Shown here in pieces: positions 43,853-52,304 of a stretch of 64,000 nt of DNA (positions within the stretch are counted from its first letter, which is position 1; every line of letters begins with the position of its first letter). The stretch comes from Zhengella sedimenti (GTDB taxonomy: Bacteria > Pseudomonadota > Alphaproteobacteria > Rhizobiales > Rhizobiaceae), in contig NZ_JBKFFP010000006.1 of assembly GCF_046506625.1 (NCBI RefSeq), forward strand, positions 62,001 to 126,000, given 5' to 3'. The notes beneath the pieces were generated by a model. The model worked only from the letters and a program-made list of their open reading frames with translations. It had not been told where the DNA came from and did not search any database. Position numbers and translations under genes: made by a program.

Positions 43853-45094
43853 CTACCCTTGGCTGGCAGCCAGATCAAGGCCAGAACGCGTGCGCGCCGA
43901 AAGCCGCCGCGAAACCAGCGTCAGCATGACGGCGGCGGCGATGCAATAGAGGCCCATGGCCATGATCTGCGCCGGATAGGGGACGCCGAGATCGATCAGG
44001 AACCCGGTCAGGCCCGGCCCCATGGCGGTGGCGAAGACCATGAAGGCAACGATGACCGAGCGGACCGCGCCAAGATGCTTCAGCCCGTAGATCTCCGGCC
44101 AGAGCGCGCCGAACAGCGTGGCCGAAAAGCCGTAGGAGACGCCGAGCAGTGCCATGAACGCAAATGCGCTCCAGACGCCCTCGAAGGCGGCGAGCACGAA
44201 GCAGGCCCCGGCCAGCGGCAACAGGAAGCTTGGCAGCACCGCGACAGCCGAGAAGCGGTCGATCAGTGCCCCGCAGATCAGCGAAAAGATGATCACGGTG
44301 CCGGACATCACCGCGAAGGAGGCCGCGAAATCGGTCATCGCCCAGCCGCGCAATTCCACCAGATAGACCTGGTGGAAGAAGACCGTCGTACCGATGAAAG
44401 GCGGCGCCAGCACGCCGGTCAGCAGCAGCCAGAACAGCGGATCGCGCAGCACCTGCCCGCGCGTCCAGTCCGCCACCTGCGGCTTGCGCATGACCGGATC
44501 GGACGAGTGCGGCTGGCGCTCCACGCGCACCAGCGACCAGATGGCCGGCAGCCCCACCACGAGAAGCAGGGCGGCCGCCGCCACCCAGCTCATCCGCCAG
44601 CCGATCAGGCCCGCCATCGCGACGAACAGGAACGGGAAGACGGCCTCGCCGGCATTGTGGCCGAGGCTGACAAGCGAGACCGCCCTGCCCCGGTTGGCCG
44701 CGTACCAGCGCCCCGTCGCCGTCAGGGCGTTCTGAGTCATCATCCCCTGGCCGAACAGGCGCAGCATGTAGACCGTGACGAAAAGCAGCGCGATATGGGT
44801 GGAAAAGGCCATGGCCAGCGCGGCGGCCGCCAGCGCGGGCATGATGATGAGCGCCACCTGCGCCGGGCCGTATCGGTCCACGATCCTCCCCAGCCAGGGC
44901 AGCGTCAGGGCGCTCGCCAGCGTCGCGCCCATGTAGAGCGTCCCGAAACCGCCATGGCTCAACCCGTATTCCGACCGGATTTCGCCCGCCGACAGCGAGA
45001 TGAAGAAGGTCTGGCCGAAGGAGGAGAAGAAGGTCAGCAGGAAACAGCCGCCGATCCAGCGGATGTTGCGGGCGAGGAAGGAGAGCATGTCCAT
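43853..45094 (-). CDS. Major facilitator superfamily transporter
   Basis: 413 aa with about 12 hydrophobic segments. The first starts at GCFLLTFFSSFGQTFFISL, and the loop 2-3 motif is LGRIVDRYG. The substrate is unknown; the pattern resembles oxalate/formate- or monocarboxylate-like MFS members. An alternative start is ATG 45088. It is codirectional with nadE (116-bp gap) and gltX. Confidence 0.88.
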   Translation of the reverse strand: MDMLSFLARNIRWIGGCFLLTFFSSFGQTFFISLSAGEIRSEYGLSHGGFGTLYMGATLASALTLPWLGRIVDRYGPAQVALIIMPALAAAALAMAFSTHIALLFVTVYMLRLFGQGMMTQNALTATGRWYAANRGRAVSLVSLGHNAGEAVFPFLFVAMAGLIGWRMSWVAAAALLLVVGLPAIWSLVRVERQPHSSDPVMRKPQVADWTRGQVLRDPLFWLLLTGVLAPPFIGTTVFFHQVYLVELRGWAMTDFAASFAVMSGTVIIFSLICGALIDRFSAVAVLPSFLLPLAGACFVLAAFEGVWSAFAFMALLGVSYGFSATLFGALWPEIYGLKHLGAVRSVIVAFMVFATAMGPGLTGFLIDLGVPYPAQIMAMGLYCIAAAVMLTLVSRRLSARTRSGLDLAASQG

Positions 45095-45210
45095 CTCCCG
45101 GCTATATCCTGCGGCCCGGCGCGACGAAAGCGCGCGGGATGGAATTCCGCACCAATCTTTTCGAACCGTGAGATCAGCCGGCCGTGCCCAGCCCCGCCGG
45201 TGCGCGCGGA

Positions 45211-46884
45211 TCAGCTCCTGTCGCGGAACCGGTTGGTGATGGGATAGCGCCGGTCGCGGCCGAAATTCTTGCGCGTGATCTTCACGCCGGGCGCCGATTG
45301 ACGGCGCTTGTATTCGGCAATGTAGAGGAGGTGCTCGATGCGGTGGACGAGTTGCCGGTCATGGCCGCGCGCCACGATCTCGTCCACGCCCATCTCATGC
45401 TCGACGAGGCATTCCAGGATATCGTCCAGCACGGGGTAAGGCGGCAGCGAATCCTCGTCCTTCTGGTCGGGCCTGAGTTCGGCCGAGGGCGCCTTGTCGA
45501 TGATGTTCTGCGGGATCACCATGCCCGTCGGGCCGAGCGCGGTCGGCGGGACATGCGCATTGCGCCAGCGCGACAGCGCATAGACCTGCATCTTGTACAG
45601 GTCCTTGATCGGGTTGAAGCCGCCGTTCATGTCGCCGTAGAGGGTGGCATAGCCGACGCTCATCTCGCTCTTGTTGCCCGTCGTCACGACCATGGAGCCG
45701 AACTTGTTGGAAATCGCCATGAGGATGGTGCCGCGCGTCCGGCTCTGCAGGTTTTCTTCCGTGATGCCCTCATTGGTGCCCTCGAACATCTCCGAAAGCG
45801 ATGACAGGAAACCCTGCACCGGTGCCTCGATCGGCACGATGTCGTAGTGGCAGCCAAGTGCGCGGGCACAAGCCTCCGCATCGGCAAAGGATTCCTCCGA
45901 CGTGTAGCGGTAGGGCAGCATCACGCAGCGCACCCGCTCCTCGCCAAGCGCATCCACCGCCAGTGCCGCGCAGATCGCCGAATCGATGCCGCCCGACAGG
46001 CCGAGCACGACGTTCTTGAACCCGTTCTTGTCCACATAGTCGCGCAGGCCCAGCATGCAGGCCCGGTAATCGGCTTCCTCGCGGTCGGGAATGCGTGACA
46101 TCGGCCCGCGCTCACAGCGCCAGGCCTCTCCCTCGCGCTTCCAGGTCGTGACCATGACCTGCGCCTCGAACTGGCTCATCTGGAACGCCAGCGACCTGTC
46201 GGCCTGGATGCCGAAACTGGCGCCATCGAAGACAAGCTCGTCCTGTCCGCCGCAGAAATTGGCGTAGAGGATCGGCAGGCCGCTTTCGATCACCTGGCGG
46301 ATGACCACCTGCTGGCGCACGTCCACCTTGCCACGGTAGTAGGGCGAACCGTTTGGCACGAGCAGGATTTCCGCCCCGCTTTCGGCCAGCGTCTCGCACA
46401 CGCCGAGATCGCCCCAGATATCCTCGCAGACCGGAAGGCCGAGGCGGATGCCGCGAAAATTCACCGGTCCCGGCATGGGGCCCGGCTGGAACACCCGCTT
46501 CTCGTCGAATTCGCCGTAATTGGGCAGGTCCACCTTGTGGCGCTCGGCCTTCACCGCGCCGCCATCGAGCAGAACCACCGAATTATGCAGGCCCGTTTCA
46601 CGCCTGAGCGGCAGGCCGATCACAACGCCCGGACCTCCATCGCCGGTCTCCGCCGCCAGTTCGCGCATCGCCCGTTCGCAGGCATCCACGAAGGCAGGCT
46701 TGAGAACCAGGTCCTCGGGCGGATAGCCGGCAAGGAAAAGCTCGGGGAACAGCACCAGGTCCGCGCCATGGCGGCGCGCATCGGCGCGCGCCTCGCGGGC
46801 CAGCCGCAGGTTCCCGGCTATGTCGCCAACGGTCGGATTGAGCTGGGCGACGGCGATGCGGAGTGTCTCGGGTGCGTCGGTCAT
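45211..46884 (-). CDS. nadE: Glutamine-dependent NAD+ synthetase
   Basis: 557 aa from ATG 46884. The N-terminal ~270 residues are a nitrilase-type glutaminase domain (AVAQLNPTVGDI; catalytic Cys in GLPVCEDIWGD). The C-terminal half is the synthetase with LGLSGGIDSAICAALAVDAL (P-loop SGGIDS) and NKSEMSVGYATLYGDMNGG. It amidates nicotinic acid adenine dinucleotide to NAD+ using glutamine. The length is typical of the two-domain form. Confidence 0.97.
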   Translation of the reverse strand: MTDAPETLRIAVAQLNPTVGDIAGNLRLAREARADARRHGADLVLFPELFLAGYPPEDLVLKPAFVDACERAMRELAAETGDGGPGVVIGLPLRRETGLHNSVVLLDGGAVKAERHKVDLPNYGEFDEKRVFQPGPMPGPVNFRGIRLGLPVCEDIWGDLGVCETLAESGAEILLVPNGSPYYRGKVDVRQQVVIRQVIESGLPILYANFCGGQDELVFDGASFGIQADRSLAFQMSQFEAQVMVTTWKREGEAWRCERGPMSRIPDREEADYRACMLGLRDYVDKNGFKNVVLGLSGGIDSAICAALAVDALGEERVRCVMLPYRYTSEESFADAEACARALGCHYDIVPIEAPVQGFLSSLSEMFEGTNEGITEENLQSRTRGTILMAISNKFGSMVVTTGNKSEMSVGYATLYGDMNGGFNPIKDLYKMQVYALSRWRNAHVPPTALGPTGMVIPQNIIDKAPSAELRPDQKDEDSLPPYPVLDDILECLVEHEMGVDEIVARGHDRQLVHRIEHLLYIAEYKRRQSAPGVKITRKNFGRDRRYPITNRFRDRS

Positions 46885-46950
46885 GGCGAAAGGCTTAGCC
46901 CGCGTTTTCGCGATAGGCAATCCGCCAGATTGCATCGCGGCACGCCGCGT

Positions 46951-47529
46951 TCAGCTTACCCCGATCCTCCGCTCGCCCTGGTCGAGGATGACTGGAATGA
47001 TCAGATCCTCCTCGTCATCCAGGTGACGCATCAGCATGGCGACCAGCCGTCCGCATTCCCCCGCATAGACGTCTCCGGCCCGCTTGAGCCGGTCGCCGCC
47101 TTCCTGTATCGCCTGAAGCAGGCTGTTGGCCGCGCCGGCATTGGCTTCCAGCGCCGCATGGATCACGTGATGATCGCGGTCGAGAATGTCGAAACCCCGG
47201 TCCAGACGCGGTTCGGCGCGCCGGAAAACCGGAAAATAGTGATGATCCTCGATCTGGTGATGACCCTCCAGCTGGCCGAGGAAGAAGTTCAGCCGCGGCA
47301 CGAAGAACTGGACAAAAGCCCCTGTTTCGATTCGCCCATTGCGCCATTCGCCGACAGCGCCTTCCAGCATTCCTCCCAGGTCGCGGAACATGTCGTGACG
47401 CTGAAGCCAGAATTGCGCCATGCCACCGAGATTCTCATGCGCCTGCCAGTCCTCGCGCGGATAGCGGGCCAGCAGCACACGCAGGTCATCCGGAAGGCCC
47501 AGCCGGGTTTGCAGTTCGGTTTCGCTCAT
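46951..47529 (-). CDS. Hemerythrin-like HHE-domain protein
   Basis: 192 aa from ATG 47529. Putative di-iron ligands: GHHQIEDHHYFPVF, LDRDHHVIHAAL and RHLDDEEDLIIPV, in the spacing of the HHE cation-binding four-helix fold. Such proteins sense or carry O2, NO or iron, or act in oxidative-stress defence. The start ATG shares one base with the stop codon of the dienelactone hydrolase gene (TGATG), so the two are translationally coupled. Confidence 0.85.
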   Translation of the reverse strand: MSETELQTRLGLPDDLRVLLARYPREDWQAHENLGGMAQFWLQRHDMFRDLGGMLEGAVGEWRNGRIETGAFVQFFVPRLNFFLGQLEGHHQIEDHHYFPVFRRAEPRLDRGFDILDRDHHVIHAALEANAGAANSLLQAIQEGGDRLKRAGDVYAGECGRLVAMLMRHLDDEEDLIIPVILDQGERRIGVS

Positions 47530-48428
47530 CAGCCGTCCAGCTTGTCCCTGAAAAAGGTCACGGTGCGCTCCCATGCCAGTTTCGCGGCCGTCTCGTCATA
47601 GCGCGCCGCCGACGTGTCGTTGTTGAAGGCGTGGTTCACACCCTCGTAGACATGGATCGTGAAGTCCTTGCCAGCGGCTTCGAGCGCCGCCCGGTAGGCG
47701 TCGATCCCGGCATTGATGCGCTCGTCGAGACCGGCATAGTGCAGGAGCAGCGGCGCTTCGATGGAAGGCACGCCGCCCGCATCGGGCTGGCGTCCGTAAT
47801 AGGCCACCGCCGCCTTGAGATCGTCCGGCGCCGCCACCGCCAACTGGTTGACAAGGCCGCCGCCCCAGCAGAATCCGACGGCGCCGACGGGACCGGCGGT
47901 CTCCGCATGGCCGCTCAGCCAGCCGACGGCCGCCACGGCCCGCGCAACCGTCTGTCCGCTATCGAGCGCACGGATCATCTCGCGCGCCCTGTCCTCGTCC
48001 TCCGGCGTGCCGCCGTCGGCAGACAGGAAATCCGGCGCGAAGGCGGCAAAGCCCTCAAGCGCAAGGCGCCGCGCCACGTCACGGATATGCTCGTTGAGGC
48101 CCCGGTTCTCGTGGATCACGATCACAGCAGGCAGCGCGCCCTGCGCATCCGACGGCATGACGAGATAGCCGCGCATCTCCTTTTCACCGGCGGGCCAAGG
48201 CACATCACCGCCACGGATGCGCCCGTCATCCGCCGCCACCATGGCCGCGCTTGCCTGGTTTGCCGCCAGCAGCGGAGCGATGGCCGCCGCCGCGGCACCG
48301 GAGCCGGCCAGGCGCGTCAGCTTCTGCATGAAGCCGCGCCGGTCGAGCGTCAGGTGGGTGTACTCGTCATAGGCGTCGATCATCGCCTGCGTGATGCCGG
48401 GCGTTCCGGCGGACTTGTCGCTGCTCAT
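47529..48428 (-). CDS. Dienelactone hydrolase family protein with Tat signal
   Basis: 299 aa. A twin-arginine-like motif (DRRGFMQKL, about 29-37) precedes a hydrophobic segment, so periplasmic export of the folded enzyme is likely. The catalytic Cys is in GFCWGGG, with the His in NHAFNND near the C-terminus; the Asp is probably in GLDERI. This Cys-His-Asp triad is that of dienelactone hydrolases. The substrate is unknown. It is coupled to the hemerythrin gene. Confidence 0.9.
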   Translation of the reverse strand: MSSDKSAGTPGITQAMIDAYDEYTHLTLDRRGFMQKLTRLAGSGAAAAAIAPLLAANQASAAMVAADDGRIRGGDVPWPAGEKEMRGYLVMPSDAQGALPAVIVIHENRGLNEHIRDVARRLALEGFAAFAPDFLSADGGTPEDEDRAREMIRALDSGQTVARAVAAVGWLSGHAETAGPVGAVGFCWGGGLVNQLAVAAPDDLKAAVAYYGRQPDAGGVPSIEAPLLLHYAGLDERINAGIDAYRAALEAAGKDFTIHVYEGVNHAFNNDTSAARYDETAAKLAWERTVTFFRDKLDG

Positions 48429-48483
48429 CGTGATCTCCCTGTCCAGGTTCCTTGGCGTGGAAATGACGCCCGGACCGCCGGTT

Positions 48484-48843
48484 TCAAGAGCCGCTGCCGG
48501 CGAACCGGTCGTGGATGGTCACGATCCAGATGCACGCGACGATGACGATCGTCAGCAGGACCGCGAGCGAACCGGCATCCTTGGCAAGCTGGATATTCTT
48601 GTCGAACTCGCGCGTTATGGCGTTGCAGGTTGCCTCGATGGCCGTGTTGAGCACTTCCACGACGATGAGGAACACGACCGACAGCACAAGCAGGAAATAG
48701 GTGTCCCACGTCCTGGCGATGAGCCATGCCGACGGTATCGACAGGACCAGCAGCGCCATCTCCTGTTGAACCGCCTTTTCCGTGGCGGTAAGCCGCCGGA
48801 ACGCCCTGAACGAATTGAGCAATGCTTTCCAGAGCCGTTCCAT
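48484..48843 (-). CDS. dgkA: Diacylglycerol kinase
   Basis: 119 aa from ATG 48843; longer frames upstream are not supported. It is a small three-helix membrane protein with the family core EVLNTAIEATCN and KDAGSLAVLLTI. It phosphorylates diacylglycerol to phosphatidic acid, recycling lipid from envelope glycan modification. It lies 55 bp from each neighbour in a codirectional run. Confidence 0.95.
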   Translation of the reverse strand: MERLWKALLNSFRAFRRLTATEKAVQQEMALLVLSIPSAWLIARTWDTYFLLVLSVVFLIVVEVLNTAIEATCNAITREFDKNIQLAKDAGSLAVLLTIVIVACIWIVTIHDRFAGSGS

Positions 48844-48898
48844 CCCGCCAGCCTCCCTGATTCGGTGACCGGGATGATGACGCCACCGCCGCACGATG

Positions 48899-49696
48899 TC
48901 AGCGGAAAACCCAGCTATCCCAGGCAAACATGCCGTACTGCATGTAGTCGCAGGCCCGTTCCGGCTTCGGGTTGTCCCCGGCAGCACCATAGGCAAAGAA
49001 CAGTGGCATGAGGTGCTCGTCTGTCGGATGGTTCTCTTCCACGAACGGCGCCTGTTCGGTCCAGTTCAGGATGGCGTCGCGGTCACCGTCGGCGAAACGG
49101 TCCGCGAACCAGTCCGTGAAGGCCTTCACCTTGCCCGGAAAGTCCGGCTCGACCGCCCGCCCGTGGCGCATCGCCCCCATGACGACGCGCAGATTGTGGG
49201 TCATGTGTCCGGAGCCGATCAGCAGCACGCCCTCCTCGCGCAAGGGCGCCAGCGCCTGGCCGAGCCTGTAGTGATAGGCGGCATCGCGGTTGGGATCGAT
49301 GGACACCATGACGACCGGAATGTCGGCTTCGGGAAAACCAAGGAGCAATGTGTTCCAGACCCCATGGTCGAAGCCGCGCTCCGGCGCGATGCGCGGTGTG
49401 AGCCCGGCATCGTTCAGCATGTGCGCAACCCGCATGGCGAGTTCCGGCTCGCCGGGTGCGGGATAAACCATCTCGTAGAGTTCCTGCGGGAAGCCGCCGA
49501 AATCGTAGATCATCTTCGGCGCCGGGTCGGTGACGACAACAGGGCCATCGGTCTCGAAATGGGCTGACACGATGACGATGGCCTTCGTGTCCGGGAAGCG
49601 GTCGTGCAGGCTCTTCAGGTAGTCGCGTGCCGGCGTGTCCTCGATGACGACATTGGGCCCGCCGTGCGAAACGAAAATGGTCGGCATGGCTGTCAT
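48899..49696 (-). CDS. YgiD/LigB-family extradiol dioxygenase (DOPA dioxygenase-like)
   Basis: 265 aa from ATG 49696, with AAAGGAG seven bases upstream. Metal-binding residues in family positions: SHGGP near the N-terminus, SAHFETDG, FDHGVWNTLL and GSGHMTHNL. This is the class III extradiol dioxygenase fold (Zn or Fe) of 4,5-DOPA dioxygenase YgiD. Physiological substrates of bacterial members are largely unknown. It is the first gene of the codirectional run that ends at gltX. Confidence 0.9.
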   Translation of the reverse strand: MTAMPTIFVSHGGPNVVIEDTPARDYLKSLHDRFPDTKAIVIVSAHFETDGPVVVTDPAPKMIYDFGGFPQELYEMVYPAPGEPELAMRVAHMLNDAGLTPRIAPERGFDHGVWNTLLLGFPEADIPVVMVSIDPNRDAAYHYRLGQALAPLREEGVLLIGSGHMTHNLRVVMGAMRHGRAVEPDFPGKVKAFTDWFADRFADGDRDAILNWTEQAPFVEENHPTDEHLMPLFFAYGAAGDNPKPERACDYMQYGMFAWDSWVFR

Positions 49697-49807
49697 GGCA
49701 TTTCTCCTTTGCCGGAACAGATAATATGCAGGAACGGCAAGGGCGAGCGAACAATCAGAGACTTATTGTTTTTGTGAAGTGAACGCGGAACGCCCTCACG
49801 TTCAAAC

Positions 49808-49844
49808 GAAAAACCGCCCGGCGGCAGGGATGCGCCGGACGGTT
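49808..49844 (-). terminator. Rho-independent terminator of the HTH-DAHP synthase gene
   Basis: On the minus strand AACCGTCCGGCG and CGCCGGGCGGTT form a 12-bp stem (one G-T wobble) with a 9-base loop, followed by TTTCG. It starts about 26 bp after the stop codon. Confidence 0.85.
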
Positions 49845-49869
49845 CGACGGGAGGAAAGAGAGACCTTGC

Positions 49870-51534
49870 CTATTCCGCGGCCACCGCCTCTGCCGGTGAC
49901 CTGTCACGCTTCAGCCGCTCGGCGATCAGGAAGGCCAGTTCCAGCGACTGCTCGGCGTTCAGCCGCGGGTCGCAATGGGTGTGGTAGCGGTCGGAAAGGT
50001 CGTCGGCCGAGATCGCCCGTGCGCCGCCGGTGCATTCGGTGACGTTCTTGCCGGTCATCTCGATGTGTACGCCGCCGGCATGGCTGCCTTCCGCCTGGTG
50101 CACGTCGAAGAAGGATTCCACTTCCTTGAGCACCCGCTCGAAGGGCCGGGTCTTGTAGCCGCCGGCCGAAACCGTGTTGCCATGCATCGGGTCGCAGGAC
50201 CAGACGACCTTGCGCCCTTCCCTTTCCACCGCGCGCACCAGTTTCGGCAGGTGCTCACCCACCTTGTCGGAGCCGAAACGCGCGATCAGTGTCAGGCGGC
50301 CAGCCTCGTTGCCCGGATTGAGGATGTCGATAAGGTTCAGCAGGCCATCGGCATCCATCGAAGGGCCGCATTTCAGGCCGATCGGGTTCTGCACGCCCCG
50401 GCAGTATTCCACATGGGCATGGTCGGGCTGTCGCGTGCGGTCGCCGATCCACAGCATGTGTCCGGAGGTCGCATACCAGTCGCCGGAGGTGGAATCGACG
50501 CGGGTCAGTGCTTCCTCATAGCCCAGCAGCAGCGCCTCGTGGCTGGTGTAGAACTCGGTTTCCGACAGGCCGCGATGGTTGTCCGCGGTGATGCCGATGG
50601 CCCGCATGAAGTCGATCGTCTCGGTGATGCGTGCCGACAGGGCCTCGTAGCGGTTGCGCTGCGGGCTGTCGGAAACGAAACCCAGCATCCAGCGGTGCAC
50701 GTTGTCGAGGCTGGCGAAACCGCCCTGCGCGAAGGCGCGCAGCAGGTTCAGCGTCGCGGCCGACTGGCGGTAGGCCATGGCCTGGCGGTGCGGATCGGGG
50801 ATGCGCGAGGCTTCGTCGAAATCGATCCCGTTGATGATGTCGCCGCGATAGGAGGGCAGCGTCTTGCCATCCTTGGTCTCGTTGTCGGAGGAACGCGGCT
50901 TGGCGAACTGGCCGGCGATGCGGCCGACCTTCACCACCGGCTTGGAACCGGCAAAGGTCAGGACCACCGCCATCTGCAGGAAGGCGCGGAAGAAGTCGCG
51001 GATGTTGTCGGCGCCGTGCTCGGCGAAGCTCTCGGCGCAATCCCCGCCCTGCAGCAGGAAGGCGCGGCCTTCCGCGACATCTGCAAGGCGCTTCTTCAGC
51101 GCGCGGGCCTCGCCGGCAAAGACCAGCGGCGGATAGGTGCGCAGACGGCCTTCCACATCTTCCAGCGCGGCCGGGTCCGGATAGTCCGGAACCTGCACGA
51201 TGGGCTTTGCTCTCCAGGAGTCCGGGGTCCAGTTCTCGTTCATGGTTGCACCTGTCTTGGTCGGGTTTTGCTGGCCGGCATCCTTGCGGGCCGGGCTTGT
51301 GAACATGGGCTGTCCGGTAAAGGCGGCATGGTCGGGCACCAGCAGGAGGTTTTCGTCTGCCAGCGCCTTGATCCGCATGACCGCGATGGATTCGTGAACG
51401 CGGTTCGGGTCCATTTCCATGCGATAGATCGTTGGCTGCGAAACGCCGGCCTTCGCCGCCAGTTCGGCCTGCGACAGGTCGAGCATGGAGCGGATGAACT
51501 TGATCTGGCGTCCGGTAAGCGTCGGGATGTCCAC
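49870..51534 (-). CDS. aroG: XRE-type HTH domain fused to class II DAHP synthase
   Basis: 554 aa from GTG 51534. This start has AAGAGG upstream and lies just after a plausible promoter; the frame stays open to 51603. Residues ~8-60 are a Cro/C1-type HTH (DLSQAELAAKAGVSQPTIYR). A ~35-residue linker follows, then from Met98 (ATG 51243) a full-length class II 3-deoxy-D-arabino-heptulosonate 7-phosphate synthase (PPLVFAGEARALKKRL; LLQGGDCAESFAEH; SCDPMHGNT; HIEMTGKNVTECTGG). It condenses phosphoenolpyruvate and erythrose 4-phosphate, starting the shikimate pathway. ATG 51243 could also give the enzyme alone. Palindromic operators sit at the promoter. Confidence 0.9.
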   Translation of the reverse strand: MDIPTLTGRQIKFIRSMLDLSQAELAAKAGVSQPTIYRMEMDPNRVHESIAVMRIKALADENLLLVPDHAAFTGQPMFTSPARKDAGQQNPTKTGATMNENWTPDSWRAKPIVQVPDYPDPAALEDVEGRLRTYPPLVFAGEARALKKRLADVAEGRAFLLQGGDCAESFAEHGADNIRDFFRAFLQMAVVLTFAGSKPVVKVGRIAGQFAKPRSSDNETKDGKTLPSYRGDIINGIDFDEASRIPDPHRQAMAYRQSAATLNLLRAFAQGGFASLDNVHRWMLGFVSDSPQRNRYEALSARITETIDFMRAIGITADNHRGLSETEFYTSHEALLLGYEEALTRVDSTSGDWYATSGHMLWIGDRTRQPDHAHVEYCRGVQNPIGLKCGPSMDADGLLNLIDILNPGNEAGRLTLIARFGSDKVGEHLPKLVRAVEREGRKVVWSCDPMHGNTVSAGGYKTRPFERVLKEVESFFDVHQAEGSHAGGVHIEMTGKNVTECTGGARAISADDLSDRYHTHCDPRLNAEQSLELAFLIAERLKRDRSPAEAVAAE

Positions 51535-51567
51535 GGGTTCGATGCCTCTTTTCCGATAGGATGGGGC

Positions 51568-51596
51568 GTTAAAGCATTCGTGAATTAAAAATTCAA
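51568..51596 (-). promoter_or_regulatory. Putative promoter of the HTH-DAHP synthase gene
   Basis: On the minus strand, -35 TTGAAT (51591-51596) and -10 TTTAAC (51568-51573) are separated by 17 bp. The expected start near 51561 gives a leader of about 27 nt to GTG 51534. The first palindromic operator overlaps the -35 element. Confidence 0.5.
51581..51595. promoter_or_regulatory. Palindromic operator 1
   Basis: TGAATT-AAA-AATTCA, a perfect 6-bp inverted repeat. It overlaps the proposed -35 element and lies 47-61 bp upstream of GTG 51534. It is almost identical to operator 2, and binding by the encoded HTH domain is inferred. Confidence 0.65.
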
Positions 51597-51610
51597 GCTG
51601 CAATTTGATA

Positions 51611-51625
51611 TGAATAAAAAATTCA
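51611..51625. promoter_or_regulatory. Palindromic operator 2
   Basis: TGAATAAAAAATTCA differs from operator 1 at one base. The centres are exactly 30 bp apart, about three helical turns, so both lie on one face of the DNA. It overlaps the stop codon of the upstream gene (51623-51625). Confidence 0.65.
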
Positions 51626-52204
51626 TGCCCGATGAATTGAAACGGTCAATTCCTCGAACAGGACCCGCTCACGTGCAGTCACGGCGACATGGCGGGGATA
51701 AACGGGGTCGTGCCGGTCCTCGTGGATGGGAATGTCGAAGCGGGACGTCTCCGCGATGAACCGTTCAAGCCCGGCCCGGCCATGCTCGCGCAGGAATCCC
51801 TGCATCACCACGTCGAGATAGGAACGCAGGATGCGTGGCGGATCACGATGGGCGGGAAGATGCGTCATCGCTTCATACACATAGACAGGGCAAGCCTCCG
51901 GCAGGCTGCTGGCAGCAGGCATCGCTGCGCGATCCACGAGACGCCGGTGATAGCGGCCCTCCCGGCGATCCAGCGCCGGAAGGTTTTCCACCCGGTCCAC
52001 GACAAGCAACCCGTCGCAGGCGGCATCCGGATCGGGCGTCACGCTCAACAGCGCCGCGGCAAAGCCGGGCATGTCCGGTCGCGCCCGCCAGTGCCGCCGC
52101 CACCCGGAAAGCCGCGCGGGCCGCGCCTCGACGATATCCCATCCGATGGTCGTCCGGTTGACCAGCGAACCGTAGCCGAACCAGGCGACCAGATCGTCCG
52201 CCAT
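51623..52204 (-). CDS. Gamma-glutamylcyclotransferase-like (GGCT-fold) protein
   Basis: 193 aa from ATG 52204, with AAAGGAG upstream. The GGCT signature WFGYGSLVN lies at residues 8-16, and the proposed catalytic Glu is in LDRREGRYHR. Enzymes of this fold release 5-oxoproline from gamma-glutamyl compounds, but many family members have unknown substrates. The last bases form part of the operator region of the downstream HTH-DAHP synthase gene. Confidence 0.85.
   Translation of the reverse strand: MADDLVAWFGYGSLVNRTTIGWDIVEARPARLSGWRRHWRARPDMPGFAAALLSVTPDPDAACDGLLVVDRVENLPALDRREGRYHRRLVDRAAMPAASSLPEACPVYVYEAMTHLPAHRDPPRILRSYLDVVMQGFLREHGRAGLERFIAETSRFDIPIHEDRHDPVYPRHVAVTARERVLFEELTVSIHRA
51634..51652. 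repeat. Third inverted repeat, inside the upstream gene's 3' end
   Basis: GAATTGA-AACGG-TCAATTC, perfect 7-bp arms. It shares the half-site TGAATT with the two operators but has a longer spacer and lies 25 bp from operator 2. It could be an auxiliary operator or chance within coding sequence. Confidence 0.4.
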
Positions 52205-52304
52205 GACGTGCTCCTTTCCTTTCTCGCCGGCATCGACCGGACGCGGCCTGAATATGTGAAATCCGTCACGGAATGAAGGGCTGGGGAAATGATAGCTTCC
52301 GCTC

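Noticed and set aside
51541..51603. TTG at 51603 as the start of the HTH-DAHPS protein
   Set aside because: It lies upstream of the predicted transcription start and within the operator region; GTG 51534 has a ribosome-binding site and begins just before the HTH.
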